A stretch of DNA of 64,000 bases from assembly GCA_050955045.1 (NCBI GenBank), contig JBPBQV010000010.1, forward strand, positions 116,745-180,744, given 5' to 3'. Source of the DNA: Mucilaginibacter_A sp050955045. GTDB taxonomy: Bacteria > Bacteroidota > Bacteroidia > Sphingobacteriales > Sphingobacteriaceae. Shown here one piece after another: positions 33,957-43,787 of the stretch. A program made the translations under genes and the position numbers. Each line of letters starts with the position of its first letter. Position 1 is the stretch's first letter. The notes below the pieces were generated by a model that saw only the letters and a list, made by a program, of their open reading frames with translations, made no database searches and had not been told where the DNA came from.

Positions 33957-35162
33957 ATGCGTAGATTAAGGCTTAAATATTTGTATCAGCAATACCTGGA
34001 CAACAACTATACAGTTGAAGAATTACAGGAATTTAAACTTTTGCTAAATGATACTAAAAATGAAGCTGATCTGCAGGATTTGATGGATCAAAGCTGGACT
34101 GATTTACCTAACATCTCCAATCATGATCTTCCAGAGATCAAAGCAGATGCAATTTATAATTCCATCATCAGCCATAAAAAATCAAACAAAACCAATTATA
34201 ACACCTGGTTTGCAATTGCGGCAATCACTCTTCTTTTTCTTTCGGTTACACTTTTTTTCAAATTTAATGTTGATAAAAGAAGCATCGCAACAATTGCTGT
34301 TAACACTAAAAATAGTACGATAAAAGAAGCATCGTCTCAAAGTAGCAAAGCCATTTTAACCTTAGGAAATGGCAAAAAAGTAATTTTAGATGATGCCCAC
34401 ACCGGGCAGATTGCCAGGTTCGCAAACGTGAGTATTCAAAAAATAACCAATCAGCAACTTGCATATATTCCAAACCAATCAACAGAAAAAACGGCATTTG
34501 CAAAAGTTCAATACAACACTATAACAATTCCTAAAGGCTGCCAATATCATGTTTCATTGCCTGATGGCACACAGGTTTTTTTGAATTCCGAATCTTCGTT
34601 AACTTATCCTATCACATTTTTGGGTGATAAAAGAAGTGTTTCTTTAAAAGGCGAAGCTTATTTTGAAGTTGCTAAAAACGCGCATTTGCCATTTGTGGTA
34701 GATGTGAATGGCAAACAGAAAATCCAGGTTTTAGGAACTCATTTTAACGTAGAGGCTTATGCGGATGAAAATGTAATCAATACTACGTTGCTGGAAGGTT
34801 CGGTTAAAATTTTAAGTGCGCAAAAAGAAGCCATTTTAAAACCCGGACAAATGGCCGTGAATCAAACTGCTCAATCATTACAGATAAAACAAGCCAATTT
34901 AGAAGAAGTAATGGCCTGGAAAAATGGCTTATTTATATTTAATAATGAGAGTATTACCAGCATCATGAAAAAGATTTCGAGATGGTATAATGTAGATGTT
35001 GTGTATGAAGGAAACCTGGAAAACATCAATTTTATTGGCAACTACGCGCGTTCTAAAAGTTTAACAAATTTACTTAAAAGTATAGCCTTGATGGATAAAG
35101 TTCATTTCAAGATTGAAGGAAGGAGGATAACTGTTATAGGAAATAAATATAACCCAAACTAG
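33957..35162 (+). CDS. FecR-family anti-sigma factor
   Basis: 401-residue transmembrane regulator: cytoplasmic anti-sigma part (about 1-80), one membrane helix (WFAIAAITLLFLSVTLFFKF, about 85-104), periplasmic FecR domain (IPKGCQYHVSLPDGTQVFLNSESSLTYP ... GEAYFEVAKNAHLPFVV, about 190-285) and a DUF4974 domain (about 320-395). It would hold the ECF sigma factor until the STN domain of the SusC contacts it. Three dispersed-motif copies lie inside (34273-34286, 34320-34333, 34626-34639), giving DKRSI, IKEAS and DKRSV. Confidence 0.93.
   Translation: MRRLRLKYLYQQYLDNNYTVEELQEFKLLLNDTKNEADLQDLMDQSWTDLPNISNHDLPEIKADAIYNSIISHKKSNKTNYNTWFAIAAITLLFLSVTLFFKFNVDKRSIATIAVNTKNSTIKEASSQSSKAILTLGNGKKVILDDAHTGQIARFANVSIQKITNQQLAYIPNQSTEKTAFAKVQYNTITIPKGCQYHVSLPDGTQVFLNSESSLTYPITFLGDKRSVSLKGEAYFEVAKNAHLPFVVDVNGKQKIQVLGTHFNVEAYADENVINTTLLEGSVKILSAQKEAILKPGQMAVNQTAQSLQIKQANLEEVMAWKNGLFIFNNESITSIMKKISRWYNVDVVYEGNLENINFIGNYARSKSLTNLLKSIALMDKVHFKIEGRRITVIGNKYNPN
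34273..34333 (-). repeat. two exact motif copies inside FecR gene
   Basis: GATAAAAGAAGCAT at 34273-34286 and again at 34320-34333, identical, same orientation, 47 bases apart but in different codon frames (DKRSI and then xIKEAS). They flank the start of the periplasmic segment. Confidence 0.85.
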
Positions 35163-35171
35163 AATCCACAA

Positions 35172-35200
35172 AACCGGGAGTTTTGAGACCGCTCCCGGTT
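35172..35200 (+). terminator. stem-loop between FecR and SusC genes
   Basis: AACCGGGAG (35172-35180) pairs with CTCCCGGTT (35192-35200). There is no T-run after it, so it is probably a processing or attenuation structure separating regulator from transporter expression. Confidence 0.55.
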
Positions 35201-35277
35201 AAGTTTAGCTATGAAGGAAGCTAATTTGGAACAACAACCCGATTAAATCACCAATCCAGTTATTAAATCTTTACCAA

Positions 35278-38200
35278 ATGTATAAATATCTTACTGCATT
35301 AAAATGTGGTATATCATCCTGTTGTACGCTAAAATCATTGCGTATCACAAAAATTACCATCGTACTTCTTTTAACAGCTTCTTTGAAAATTTTTGCGGCA
35401 GGTTATGCGCAAGAAGTGAACATCAATGTTAAAAATATGCCTGTAAAAGAAGTATTGAACCAGCTTACCAAACAAACAGGTTATAATTTTATTTGCGATG
35501 CGGAAGTAATTAAAGGTACAAAGCTGATCACTATTCATGCTAGCAACATTATCTTATCAAAAGTGCTGGATCAGTGCTTTGTTAACCAATCAGTAGATAT
35601 AATTTTTGATAACGAGCATACGGTTATCATCAAGCCTAAAAATGTGGGTATTAAACCTGCAAAAGTTGCACAGGCTATTTCTGTTACAGGTAAAGTAACT
35701 GATGCTCAAGGATTATCACTTCCGGGTGTAAGTGTTCAGCTAAAAGGTTCCACAACCGGAACAGTTACAGATGTGAATGGTGGTTTTGCCATCAGAGTGC
35801 CGGATAACAGCAGCATTTTAGTTTTCTCTTTTATAGGTTTTGTTAGTCAGGAAATTGCTGTTGCCGGCAAAACAGTGATTAATATAACGTTAAAAGAATC
35901 ATCAAAATCTTTAAATGAAGTAGTTGTGGTTGGGTACGGGCAGCAATCCCGCGCAACTATTACTTCAGCTATTACTAAAGTAGAAGGAAAAAGCATTGCC
36001 AGTCAACCTGTAAGTACACCCGGCGAGGCATTGGCTGGTTTGGCTCCCGGCGTTCAGGTACAATCAGATCAGGGTGCAAAACCCGGTGCGGCACCAACTA
36101 TTCGGGTTCGTGGGGTAAGTTCTTTAAGTTCATCCAACGAGCCTTTATACGTTGTGGACGGTTATCCACTAGAAAATTCTGCCAATTTTACGCTCATTAA
36201 TCCAAATGATATTGAATCATTAGAGGTTTTAAAAGATGCAGCATCAGCAGCAATTTACGGTTCGCGTGCAGCAAACGGTGTTGTTTTGGTAACAACCAAA
36301 AGAGGTAAAGCCGGTAAAACTGTGTTTTCGGTAAGTGCTTATACCGGTACGCAAAAAGTAACCAAATTTGTCGATGTACTTTCAAGAGACCAATTTGTTG
36401 CTCAGGTTAAAGATTTAAGTCGGATTAAAAATGCACCTTATCCAACTATTTTAGATGGAGATATTTCCGCTTTACCAAATGTAGATTGGCAAAGACAGAT
36501 ATTTAGAACAGCATCAATAAATGATTTTGAAATTAATGCTTCCGGCGGTAGTGAAAAAGTGAGATTTAATGCTTCTGCAGGTATTTTCAGACAAGAAGGA
36601 GTTTTGATTGGTACAAGTTATAATCGTTATACTACCAGAATCAATCTGGATGCAGATCTGGTTAAAAACCTGAAGTTCAGTTTTTCTATATCGCCTTCTT
36701 ATTCTGAGCAGTACAGGCAACCGTCATCCGGGCAGGCCAGTGGTGCAGGAGCCAACGCAGCAGATTTGTTGGTTGGTGTTCCGGGATTGGTAGCCGATTA
36801 TGCGCTTCCAAGTCCACTTAACCAAGCATTAACTTTTATGCCGATTGCGCCGGTTTACCGTGCAAACGGAGATTTTGCCGAACCGTATGACAGAGCACTG
36901 GGTTACAATTTATCACCTACAGCTGTATTTTCTGCATCTAACTTTTTCAACCCATTAAACATTGTTAGCCAGTCGATTAATCGCGATCGCGCATTTCGTA
37001 CGTTAAGCAGCGCGTTTTTAGAATATACTGTTATTCCGGGTTTAAAACTGAGATCATACTTAGGCGCCACGTTAGAAAATGAACAAGTTCATGGCTATAT
37101 TCCTGGAACAATGGCATCAAGCCAATCACCAACAGCATCATTTTCTAACCCATTGCTGGCTGGCATTTACGCATCAGATAATGTGCGCAACAGTTTTGAT
37201 TGGGTTTGGGAAAACACGGCCACTTATGATAAAACCATTGGAAATCATCACTTTAATGTGTTAGGTTTATTTTCTGCTCAGAAGTATGATTCTGAAATTA
37301 ATTATACTGCTGGTTTACCTGGTACATTTATCACTACAGCTGTACAAAGCCCATTAGCATCACCCAACACTGTTGGTACTATTGGTTTTGATGCAAATAC
37401 CTTTGTATCTTATGCGGGCAGGTTAACTTACGATTACAGCAAAAAATATTTGTTTACGGCAGCCGTTCGTCAGGATGCTTCTTCTAGATTTGGACCGAAT
37501 AACAAGTATGCAGTTTTTCCATCATTTTCATTAGGTTGGCGTTTAGCTGAAGAGCCTTTTTTGAAACCAATTTTGGAGAAAGTAAAAATCAACGAATTAA
37601 AATTAAGAGGCGGTTACGGTCGCACGGGTAATGCCAACATTGGTAGTTTTACCTATGTTAACGCCATCACCCTAAATAAAAATTATGCTTCGGGCAGCAC
37701 CAGGTTATTTGGTTCGCAGCAAACCGGTTTTGCTAATCCGGATTTAACCTGGGAAAAAAATGATCAAACCAGTGTAGGTGCGGATTTAGGGTTATTCAAC
37801 AATAACGTAGTAATTACTGGAGATTATTTTATCCGTAATTCCAACGGAATGCTGTTAAATAAAGCATTGCCGCTGGATGTTGGTTACGCTACTACTTACC
37901 AGGCAAACTTAGGGAAACTACAGAATAAAGGTTTTGAGTTTTCAGCTACAACCAGTTTTAATTTAGGCAAAGTACGCTGGGTAGCCAATGCCAATTTCTC
38001 CACTTACAAAACGAAAGTTTTGGATTTAGGCGGCCCATCTTCTTTACCTGCCGTAGCTGCAATAAACGGCTGGAACAATGTTTATCAGGTTAAAGTTGGT
38101 GATCCGCTAGGTTTGATGTATGGTTACACTGTTTTGGGTGTTTTTAAAAATGCAGCAGACCTGGCCAATAATCCTAAAGCAACAGCAGGCAATCAAATTG

Positions 38201-38790
38201 GTGACTGGATTGTAAAAGATCAAAATGGCGATGGTAAAATTGACATTAATGATCGTACGGTTATCGGCCATGGCCTGCCTGATTTTACTTACGGTTTTAC
38301 AAATACTTTTCAGTATAAAAACTTCGACCTGAACATTTTGATGCAGGGCGTACAAGGCGTAAGCATCATCAACGGAAACAATCGTCAAACCATAACCGGC
38401 AATAACAACCAAAATTCACTTGCTATTTACTATAAAAATTATTTTGATCCAGCTACGCCCGATAGAGATGTTGCTTATCCTAGTCCTCTTTCTGGTGGTT
38501 TTGTAGGACCAGGAAATGCACTGGTACAGAAAGATGTAGAAAACGGATCGTATTTGCGGGTAAGAAACATCACCTTAGGTTATCGCCTAGGTAATGCTGC
38601 TCTTGGCAAAATTTTTATTAAATCAGCAAGAGTATATTTAACAGCTCAAAATCCAATTTTATTTACAAAATATACTGGCTATAATCCTGAAGCTAACATC
38701 AGTGGCAGTAACCCGATTACATCAGGTGTAGATCAAGGTTCGTATCCTGCAGCACGTACGTTTATTGCAGGTATCAACTTTGGATTTTAA
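35278..38790 (+). CDS. SusC/RagA-family TonB-dependent transporter with STN domain
   Basis: Outer-membrane glycan importer of 1170 residues. Signal segment about 20-45, STN (secretin/TonB short N-terminal) domain about 46-115 for signalling to FecR, CarboxypepD_reg-like domain (VTGKVTDAQGLSLPGVSVQLKGS, about 138-215), plug with the SusC signature NEVVVVGYGQQSR and PLYVVDGYPL ... NDIESLEVLKDAASAAIYGSRAANGVV, then the barrel ending in ARTFIAGINFGF. The STN domain places it in the sigma/anti-sigma-controlled class. SusD follows after 20 bases. Motif copies at 35362 (signal segment) and 35442 (STN). Confidence 0.96.
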   Translation: MYKYLTALKCGISSCCTLKSLRITKITIVLLLTASLKIFAAGYAQEVNINVKNMPVKEVLNQLTKQTGYNFICDAEVIKGTKLITIHASNIILSKVLDQCFVNQSVDIIFDNEHTVIIKPKNVGIKPAKVAQAISVTGKVTDAQGLSLPGVSVQLKGSTTGTVTDVNGGFAIRVPDNSSILVFSFIGFVSQEIAVAGKTVINITLKESSKSLNEVVVVGYGQQSRATITSAITKVEGKSIASQPVSTPGEALAGLAPGVQVQSDQGAKPGAAPTIRVRGVSSLSSSNEPLYVVDGYPLENSANFTLINPNDIESLEVLKDAASAAIYGSRAANGVVLVTTKRGKAGKTVFSVSAYTGTQKVTKFVDVLSRDQFVAQVKDLSRIKNAPYPTILDGDISALPNVDWQRQIFRTASINDFEINASGGSEKVRFNASAGIFRQEGVLIGTSYNRYTTRINLDADLVKNLKFSFSISPSYSEQYRQPSSGQASGAGANAADLLVGVPGLVADYALPSPLNQALTFMPIAPVYRANGDFAEPYDRALGYNLSPTAVFSASNFFNPLNIVSQSINRDRAFRTLSSAFLEYTVIPGLKLRSYLGATLENEQVHGYIPGTMASSQSPTASFSNPLLAGIYASDNVRNSFDWVWENTATYDKTIGNHHFNVLGLFSAQKYDSEINYTAGLPGTFITTAVQSPLASPNTVGTIGFDANTFVSYAGRLTYDYSKKYLFTAAVRQDASSRFGPNNKYAVFPSFSLGWRLAEEPFLKPILEKVKINELKLRGGYGRTGNANIGSFTYVNAITLNKNYASGSTRLFGSQQTGFANPDLTWEKNDQTSVGADLGLFNNNVVITGDYFIRNSNGMLLNKALPLDVGYATTYQANLGKLQNKGFEFSATTSFNLGKVRWVANANFSTYKTKVLDLGGPSSLPAVAAINGWNNVYQVKVGDPLGLMYGYTVLGVFKNAADLANNPKATAGNQIGDWIVKDQNGDGKIDINDRTVIGHGLPDFTYGFTNTFQYKNFDLNILMQGVQGVSIINGNNRQTITGNNNQNSLAIYYKNYFDPATPDRDVAYPSPLSGGFVGPGNALVQKDVENGSYLRVRNITLGYRLGNAALGKIFIKSARVYLTAQNPILFTKYTGYNPEANISGSNPITSGVDQGSYPAARTFIAGINFGF

Positions 38791-38810
38791 TTGCTTTAAC
38801 ACAAAACGAC

Positions 38811-40244
38811 ATGAAAACTAAGAGAATAATCATCAGTATATTAGCCTTATCCGCGCTTTCGGTTGTGCTGCCAGCCTGCAAAAAATCATTTGTAAATTTA
38901 ACACCGCAAGGCATTGTACCGGTCACTACTTATTACCAAACAGAAATTGATATTAGATCAGCACTCTATGGCACTTACAACAGTTTAAGGCCAATTTACA
39001 ATGAGCAGTATGGTTTTGGTGAGATACCTTCTGACAATGCACAAACTTACAGTGAAAGCGAAGTGCTTTACGGGGAAGAAGATAAGCTCACGTGGAATGC
39101 GGCCTCCACCAATTTACAAAATGCTTGGAGAAGGTTTTATGCTACTATTGCCTATGCAAATATAGTTTTGGGGCATGTAAATACGCCACCGATGACGCAA
39201 GCCAATCGCGACAGCTATACCGGCCAAGCCAAGTTTTTACGGGCGTTAATGTATTTTAACTTGGTAAGGATGTTTGGTGGTGTGCCGTTGGTGTTAACGG
39301 AAATCACTTCAGAACAGCAGGCTTACACGTATAACCGGTCATCTGCAGCTGATGTTTACACGCAAATTGAAAAAGATTTAACTGAAGCAGCTGCTGTGCT
39401 TCCGGCCGCCTACACTGGTACTGATATTGGTAAAGCAACCAGCACCGCTGCAAAAGCATTGTTAGGAAAAGTTTATTTGTTTGAAAATAAACTCGCTCTG
39501 GCCGAACCTATGCTTGCACAAGTAGCTGCAACATCCGGCGAGCTTTTAAGCTATGACCAGATTTTTGGCTTGGGAAAAGACAATAACAGAGACATTATTT
39601 TTTCTGTACAATATCTTGGTGGAGGTTTTGCAGAAGGAAATACTTTTGCCACCCAATTTGTACCACAACCTTCCGGTACCACAATTATTGGTGTAAGCGG
39701 AGGAAGCAGCAACATCGGCACATTGGATTTATACAATGCGTTTGAACCCGGAGATGCACGTCTGAATACAGCCATCGGTGTGTATAAAGTTGGACAGTTA
39801 ACTTATTATTACGCCAAAAAATTTACTTATCCAACCGTAGCAGCTGGTAGCGAAGGTGATAACGACTGGCCAGTTTTACGTTATGCAGACGTAATTTTGA
39901 TGTATGCTGAAGTGTTAAACGAAAACAATAAAACTACCGAAGCACTTACACAACTTAATTTAGTAAGAAACCGGTCTAGTTTAACATCAAAAGTAGGTTT
40001 AAATCAGGCTGATACCCGTACAGCGATACGCAATGAAAGACGTGTAGAACTATGTTTTGAAGGAGAAAGATGGTTTGATCTGATTCGCTGGAATACTTAT
40101 ATTTCTGTAATGCAGGCTTTTAAAACAAAATATGTACCTGCAAATGGCACAATTGCCAATGTAACTGCTAATCTAAACCTTTATCCAATTCCTGTTCGGG
40201 AGATTTCTTTAAATCCTAATTTAACGCAAAATCCTGGCTATTAA
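38811..40244 (+). CDS. SusD/RagB-family glycan-binding lipoprotein
   Basis: Surface lipoprotein of 477 residues that caps the SusC channel. Lipobox LPAC with Cys23; SusD-like N-terminal TPR part (NLTPQGIVPVTTYYQTEIDIRSALYGTYNSLR), FLRALMYFNLVRMFGGVPLV (about 140-160) and the C-terminal SusD/RagB signature RYADVILMYAEVLNE ... ERRVELCFEGERWFDLIRW. Cognate partner of the SusC upstream; the GH92 gene follows after a stem-loop. Confidence 0.96.
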   Translation: MKTKRIIISILALSALSVVLPACKKSFVNLTPQGIVPVTTYYQTEIDIRSALYGTYNSLRPIYNEQYGFGEIPSDNAQTYSESEVLYGEEDKLTWNAASTNLQNAWRRFYATIAYANIVLGHVNTPPMTQANRDSYTGQAKFLRALMYFNLVRMFGGVPLVLTEITSEQQAYTYNRSSAADVYTQIEKDLTEAAAVLPAAYTGTDIGKATSTAAKALLGKVYLFENKLALAEPMLAQVAATSGELLSYDQIFGLGKDNNRDIIFSVQYLGGGFAEGNTFATQFVPQPSGTTIIGVSGGSSNIGTLDLYNAFEPGDARLNTAIGVYKVGQLTYYYAKKFTYPTVAAGSEGDNDWPVLRYADVILMYAEVLNENNKTTEALTQLNLVRNRSSLTSKVGLNQADTRTAIRNERRVELCFEGERWFDLIRWNTYISVMQAFKTKYVPANGTIANVTANLNLYPIPVREISLNPNLTQNPGY

Positions 40245-40256
40245 TTTATTTTATTT

Positions 40257-40297
40257 ACAGTATGCTATGGTCCTATCCGTAGCATACTGTTTTTATC
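40257..40297 (+). terminator. stem-loop after susD-like gene with embedded sister-form motif
   Basis: ACAGTATGCTA (40257-40267) and TAGCATACTGT (40280-40290) form a perfect 11-bp stem, followed directly by TTTTATC. The right arm plus T-run is an exact sister-form motif (ATACTGTTTTTATC, 40284-40297) with tail ACCTAAAAATC. It would lower GH92 expression relative to SusCD. Confidence 0.85.
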
Positions 40298-40361
40298 ACC
40301 TAAAAATCAGTATATTTTCTGTAGATAGCATTCAAAATATCTCCGAAATAAATTCGATCAA

Positions 40362-42659
40362 ATGATCAAAACCTATAAAATTTTACAATTTATTTTTAGT
40401 TTGTCGCTGCTTTTTAGCGTCCCGACAGTTATCGCCCAAAACCCAACGCACTACGTTCAGCCACTTTCTGGCACGGCAGCAGCCACTACTGCTGCAGCTT
40501 TAAAGCATGGCGGCGGAACGGAACTTTATGCCAATACCATTCCGGCGGTAACGCTGCCTTTTGCCATGACGCAATGGACGCCGCAAACAGAATCTACCGA
40601 AAATAAATGTAAACCACCGTACACTTACAAAGACAGCCTGTTCAGTGGTTTTCGTGGTTCGCACTGGCTCAGCGGTTCCTGCACGCAGGATTACGGCAGC
40701 TTTACTGTGATGCCAGTTTGCGGGAAATTAAAAACGAAAATAACTGATTACGCTGTTCCATTTTCACACAAAAACGAAACGGCAACATCTTACTATTATA
40801 AAATAAACCTGCAAAAACAGCTTGTTGCAGAGATTACTTCAACTTTACGTTGCGGCATGATGCAATTTACAGCACAACAAGCCGATAGCCTATATTTACT
40901 GATAACCCCAAACAGCGATTACAACCAGGGATTTATTAAAGTTGATGCGCAAAAAGGAGAAATTTACGGTTATAACCCGACACATCGAATCTATCAGGGC
41001 TGGGGCAAACCGGCTGGTTTCAGCGGTTACTTTGTAATTAAAATTGAGAAAAATTTCAGCACAAAAGGTACATTTTCCGGCGAATCTGTTTTTGCAGGAG
41101 ACAGCATCAAAAACCAGAAAAACATCGGCGCTTTTGTTGGTTTTAAACTGAAGGCAGGCGAAAAATTACGCATCCGCATCGGTACTTCTTTTACTGGCAT
41201 AAAAGCAGCACGCGCAAATTTAACTTCAGAAATTCCGGATTTTGATTTTGAGAAAACAGTTTCAAAAGCTAAACAAACCTGGGAAAAAGCATTAAGCCAA
41301 ATTAGCGTTAAAACAAACAACGAAAAAGATAAACGCATTTTTTACACCTCACTTTATCACGCCATGCAACATCCGCGCTTGTATAACGATGTGGAGGGAA
41401 CTTATCCAAAGTTTTCTTCGGATTATCAACAAGCAAAACTTCCGCAAGGAAATTATTATGACGATTTTTCTTTGTGGGATATTTATCGCGCGCAGGTTCC
41501 ACTGTTTGAAATATTGCAACCAAAACTGGTGAATGATCTGGTTCAATCGCTGATTTTAAAAGGCCAGCAAGGCGGTTGGATGCCAATTTTTCCCTGCTGG
41601 AACAGTTATACTTCCGAGATGGTTGGCGATCATACGGTTTCCATCATTGCTTCGGCTTATCTAAAAGGCATCAGAAATTATGATGTAAAAGAAGCATACC
41701 GGCTGCTGCGGCAAAATGCTTTTGATCAGCCTAAAAACAAAGCGGATTATGTGGAAGGAAAAGGCCGACGGGCGCTGGATTCGTACTTAAAATACGGCTA
41801 CGTTCCGCTGGAAGACAGCGTTCCGGATGCTTTTCATAAAAAAGAACAAGTGAGCCGTACGCTGGAATATGCTTACGATGATTATGCACTGTCGGCTTTT
41901 GCAAAAGCTTTAGGCAAAAGAGACGATGAAAATATGCTGCTAAAAAGAGCATTAAATTATGCCTATGTTTTTGACCGGAAAACCGGTTTTGTACGCGGCA
42001 AATATGCCAATGGAACTTGGATTTCTGGCTTTAATCCTGATCAGAAAACAAGTTTTATCACCGAAGGAACGCCCCGCCAATATACTTTTTATGTGCCGCA
42101 GGATGTGCCTGGACTCGCAAATTTAATGGGCGGCAGAAAAGAACTGGAAAATGAACTGGATAGCCTTTTCCAAAAAAATGAATACTGGCACGGCAATGAA
42201 CCCGGCCACCAGATTCCGTTTATGTACAACTTTACAAGCTCTCCCTGGAAAACCCAGCGGACTATAAAAGATATACTGGACAACGAGTACAGCGACGGCC
42301 CGGGCGGCTTAAGCGGCAATGATGACGCTGGGCAAATGTCGGCCTGGTACCTGTTTGCTTCGATGGGATTTTATCCGCTTAATCCGGTTTCGGGCGAGTA
42401 TTTATTGTGTTCGCCGATTTTTGATCAGGTTTCTATTCAGCTTCCCAACGGAAAAAAACTGGAGATTAATACCCATAAAAACAGTAGTACCTCGAAATAT
42501 ATTGCAGCTGTGAACTGGAATGGGTCGCCGTTCTCAAAAAATTATATTACTTACCAGCAGCTGCTGAAAGGCGGAAAACTGGAGTTTACACTGCAGGAAC
42601 AGCCTGATAAAAACTGGAATACCAAGCCGGAAAATCAGCCTTCGGGTTTGTCAAAATAA
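40362..42659 (+). CDS. GH92 alpha-1,2-mannosidase
   Basis: Exported calcium-dependent inverting exo-alpha-mannosidase family, 765 residues, signal peptide about 1-25. Landmarks: LPFAMTQWTPQTES (about 64-77), GFRGSHWLSGSCTQDYGSFTVMP, the catalytic-domain segment QQGGWMPIFPCWNSYTSEMVGDH (about 400-422), HQIPFMYNF, and GGLSGNDDAGQMSAWYLFASMGFYPLNP (about 648-675) containing the conserved acidic pair. Fifth gene of the sigma-FecR-SusC-SusD-GH92 locus, indicating an alpha-mannose-containing glycan such as yeast mannan or high-mannose N-glycan. Motif copies at 41182 and 41684. Confidence 0.94.
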   Translation: MIKTYKILQFIFSLSLLFSVPTVIAQNPTHYVQPLSGTAAATTAAALKHGGGTELYANTIPAVTLPFAMTQWTPQTESTENKCKPPYTYKDSLFSGFRGSHWLSGSCTQDYGSFTVMPVCGKLKTKITDYAVPFSHKNETATSYYYKINLQKQLVAEITSTLRCGMMQFTAQQADSLYLLITPNSDYNQGFIKVDAQKGEIYGYNPTHRIYQGWGKPAGFSGYFVIKIEKNFSTKGTFSGESVFAGDSIKNQKNIGAFVGFKLKAGEKLRIRIGTSFTGIKAARANLTSEIPDFDFEKTVSKAKQTWEKALSQISVKTNNEKDKRIFYTSLYHAMQHPRLYNDVEGTYPKFSSDYQQAKLPQGNYYDDFSLWDIYRAQVPLFEILQPKLVNDLVQSLILKGQQGGWMPIFPCWNSYTSEMVGDHTVSIIASAYLKGIRNYDVKEAYRLLRQNAFDQPKNKADYVEGKGRRALDSYLKYGYVPLEDSVPDAFHKKEQVSRTLEYAYDDYALSAFAKALGKRDDENMLLKRALNYAYVFDRKTGFVRGKYANGTWISGFNPDQKTSFITEGTPRQYTFYVPQDVPGLANLMGGRKELENELDSLFQKNEYWHGNEPGHQIPFMYNFTSSPWKTQRTIKDILDNEYSDGPGGLSGNDDAGQMSAWYLFASMGFYPLNPVSGEYLLCSPIFDQVSIQLPNGKKLEINTHKNSSTSKYIAAVNWNGSPFSKNYITYQQLLKGGKLEFTLQEQPDKNWNTKPENQPSGLSK

Positions 42660-42852
42660 GTTAGCCTAATATTTTTTTCAATAATATTAAATGTACAAGT
42701 GAAAACGGCGTTTATATAAGCGCATCTGCAGATAAAATTTCAGGAATGTATTTTGATTAGGACAGTAATTTATTTATCAGAAACAGTTCTTCAATATGAA
42801 AAGAAACGGCCTGCTTACTTGGGGCAAGTGCTGGAAAGTCATCAGGTAAAAA

Positions 42853-43596
42853 TCAATCTAACTTCGTTCCTCTGATGATGTAATGCTTGCAAAATAAATG
42901 TTTGAATGGATACATCTGCCATTTTAAAGTTTCGGGTAATTGCGTTTTTAACGTTTTTAAGTACAACCATTGCGATAAATAGGCAATTAGTGCAAATGGT
43001 AAAAAAAGCAAATCTTTTGTGCTAAAGGAAGTATACGTAATGTCATCAATGCGGATACCGTTTGTACGCATCAGGCGTACAAGTTCGTGAATGGGTACGT
43101 TTTCTGTCATCAACTGATTATCTTCAAAAACCAGGTTAAATATCCGATATCTGCCTAAAAACAAGTAAGCCAAACGATCTTTGATGGTAGCATTATTATC
43201 GTTTGTTAAGATGAATACACCACCAGTTTTTATCCGACCAGAACAGTTTTTTATAAAGCGCAAAGTATTACTAAACATCATCACGCCGCTGATAGAAGAT
43301 AAAACTTCAAACTTTTTTTCTGCCGGAAGTGTAAAATCCTCCGTTAAATCCATTTGTTGAAAGCTGATACCAGCAGGTAATTCAGGCCTGCATATATCAG
43401 CTCCGGTTAATTTGGATAAAGGAAATAACGCTTTTACATATTTTAAAAATTCCAGGTTCCCGCAAGGCAAATCCAAAAAACTGATGGTTGTATCTTCCGG
43501 AAACTGGTTGTACAAATAAGTTAATATGGTTCGGTTTACGTTCTCCTGGGTTTGTCCGCGTAAAATTGTTAAGTGTGAAGGCAACGCTTTTTGCAT
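42853..43596 (-). CDS. class I SAM-dependent methyltransferase
   Basis: 247-residue methyltransferase. Motif I is TISFLDLPCGNLEFLKYV (about 38-55), ADICRPELPAGI follows as the acidic loop, and SGRIKTGGVFILTNDNNATIKDRLAYLFLGRYRIF is the post-catalytic region. The C-terminal FLPFALIAYLSQWLYLKTLK stretch could be membrane-attached. Resembles methyltransferases in polysaccharide/lipid clusters, but no such genes adjoin. Substrate unknown. A degenerate motif copy is at 43021-43034. Confidence 0.8.
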   Translation of the reverse strand: MQKALPSHLTILRGQTQENVNRTILTYLYNQFPEDTTISFLDLPCGNLEFLKYVKALFPLSKLTGADICRPELPAGISFQQMDLTEDFTLPAEKKFEVLSSISGVMMFSNTLRFIKNCSGRIKTGGVFILTNDNNATIKDRLAYLFLGRYRIFNLVFEDNQLMTENVPIHELVRLMRTNGIRIDDITYTSFSTKDLLFLPFALIAYLSQWLYLKTLKTQLPETLKWQMYPFKHLFCKHYIIRGTKLD

Positions 43597-43675
43597 GATA
43601 TTTTATAAATATTCGGATTCAAGTTTTGAAAAAGGAACGCTGGTAACTTTTAGTATAACTTAAGCTAATTTATCA

Positions 43676-43689
43676 CGTAAAAGAAGTTT
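43676..43689 (-). repeat. dispersed motif copy (CGTAAAAGAAGTTT)
   Basis: Two mismatches to the core in minus orientation, with tail GATAAATTAG, in the divergent gap before the 124-residue secreted protein. Confidence 0.55.
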
Positions 43690-43787
43690 TAACACAAAAC
43701 ACCTTGTATTTCACAGCTTGTAATTGTTTTTATTTTAAAGATAATACAAATTTTAATAATTAAAGCTGGTTCAATTTAAGAATTTCC

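Noticed and set aside
37475..37488. ATGCTTCTTCTAGA in the SusC gene as a motif copy
   Set aside because: It encodes the conserved receptor segment QDASSRFG, so the match follows from protein conservation.
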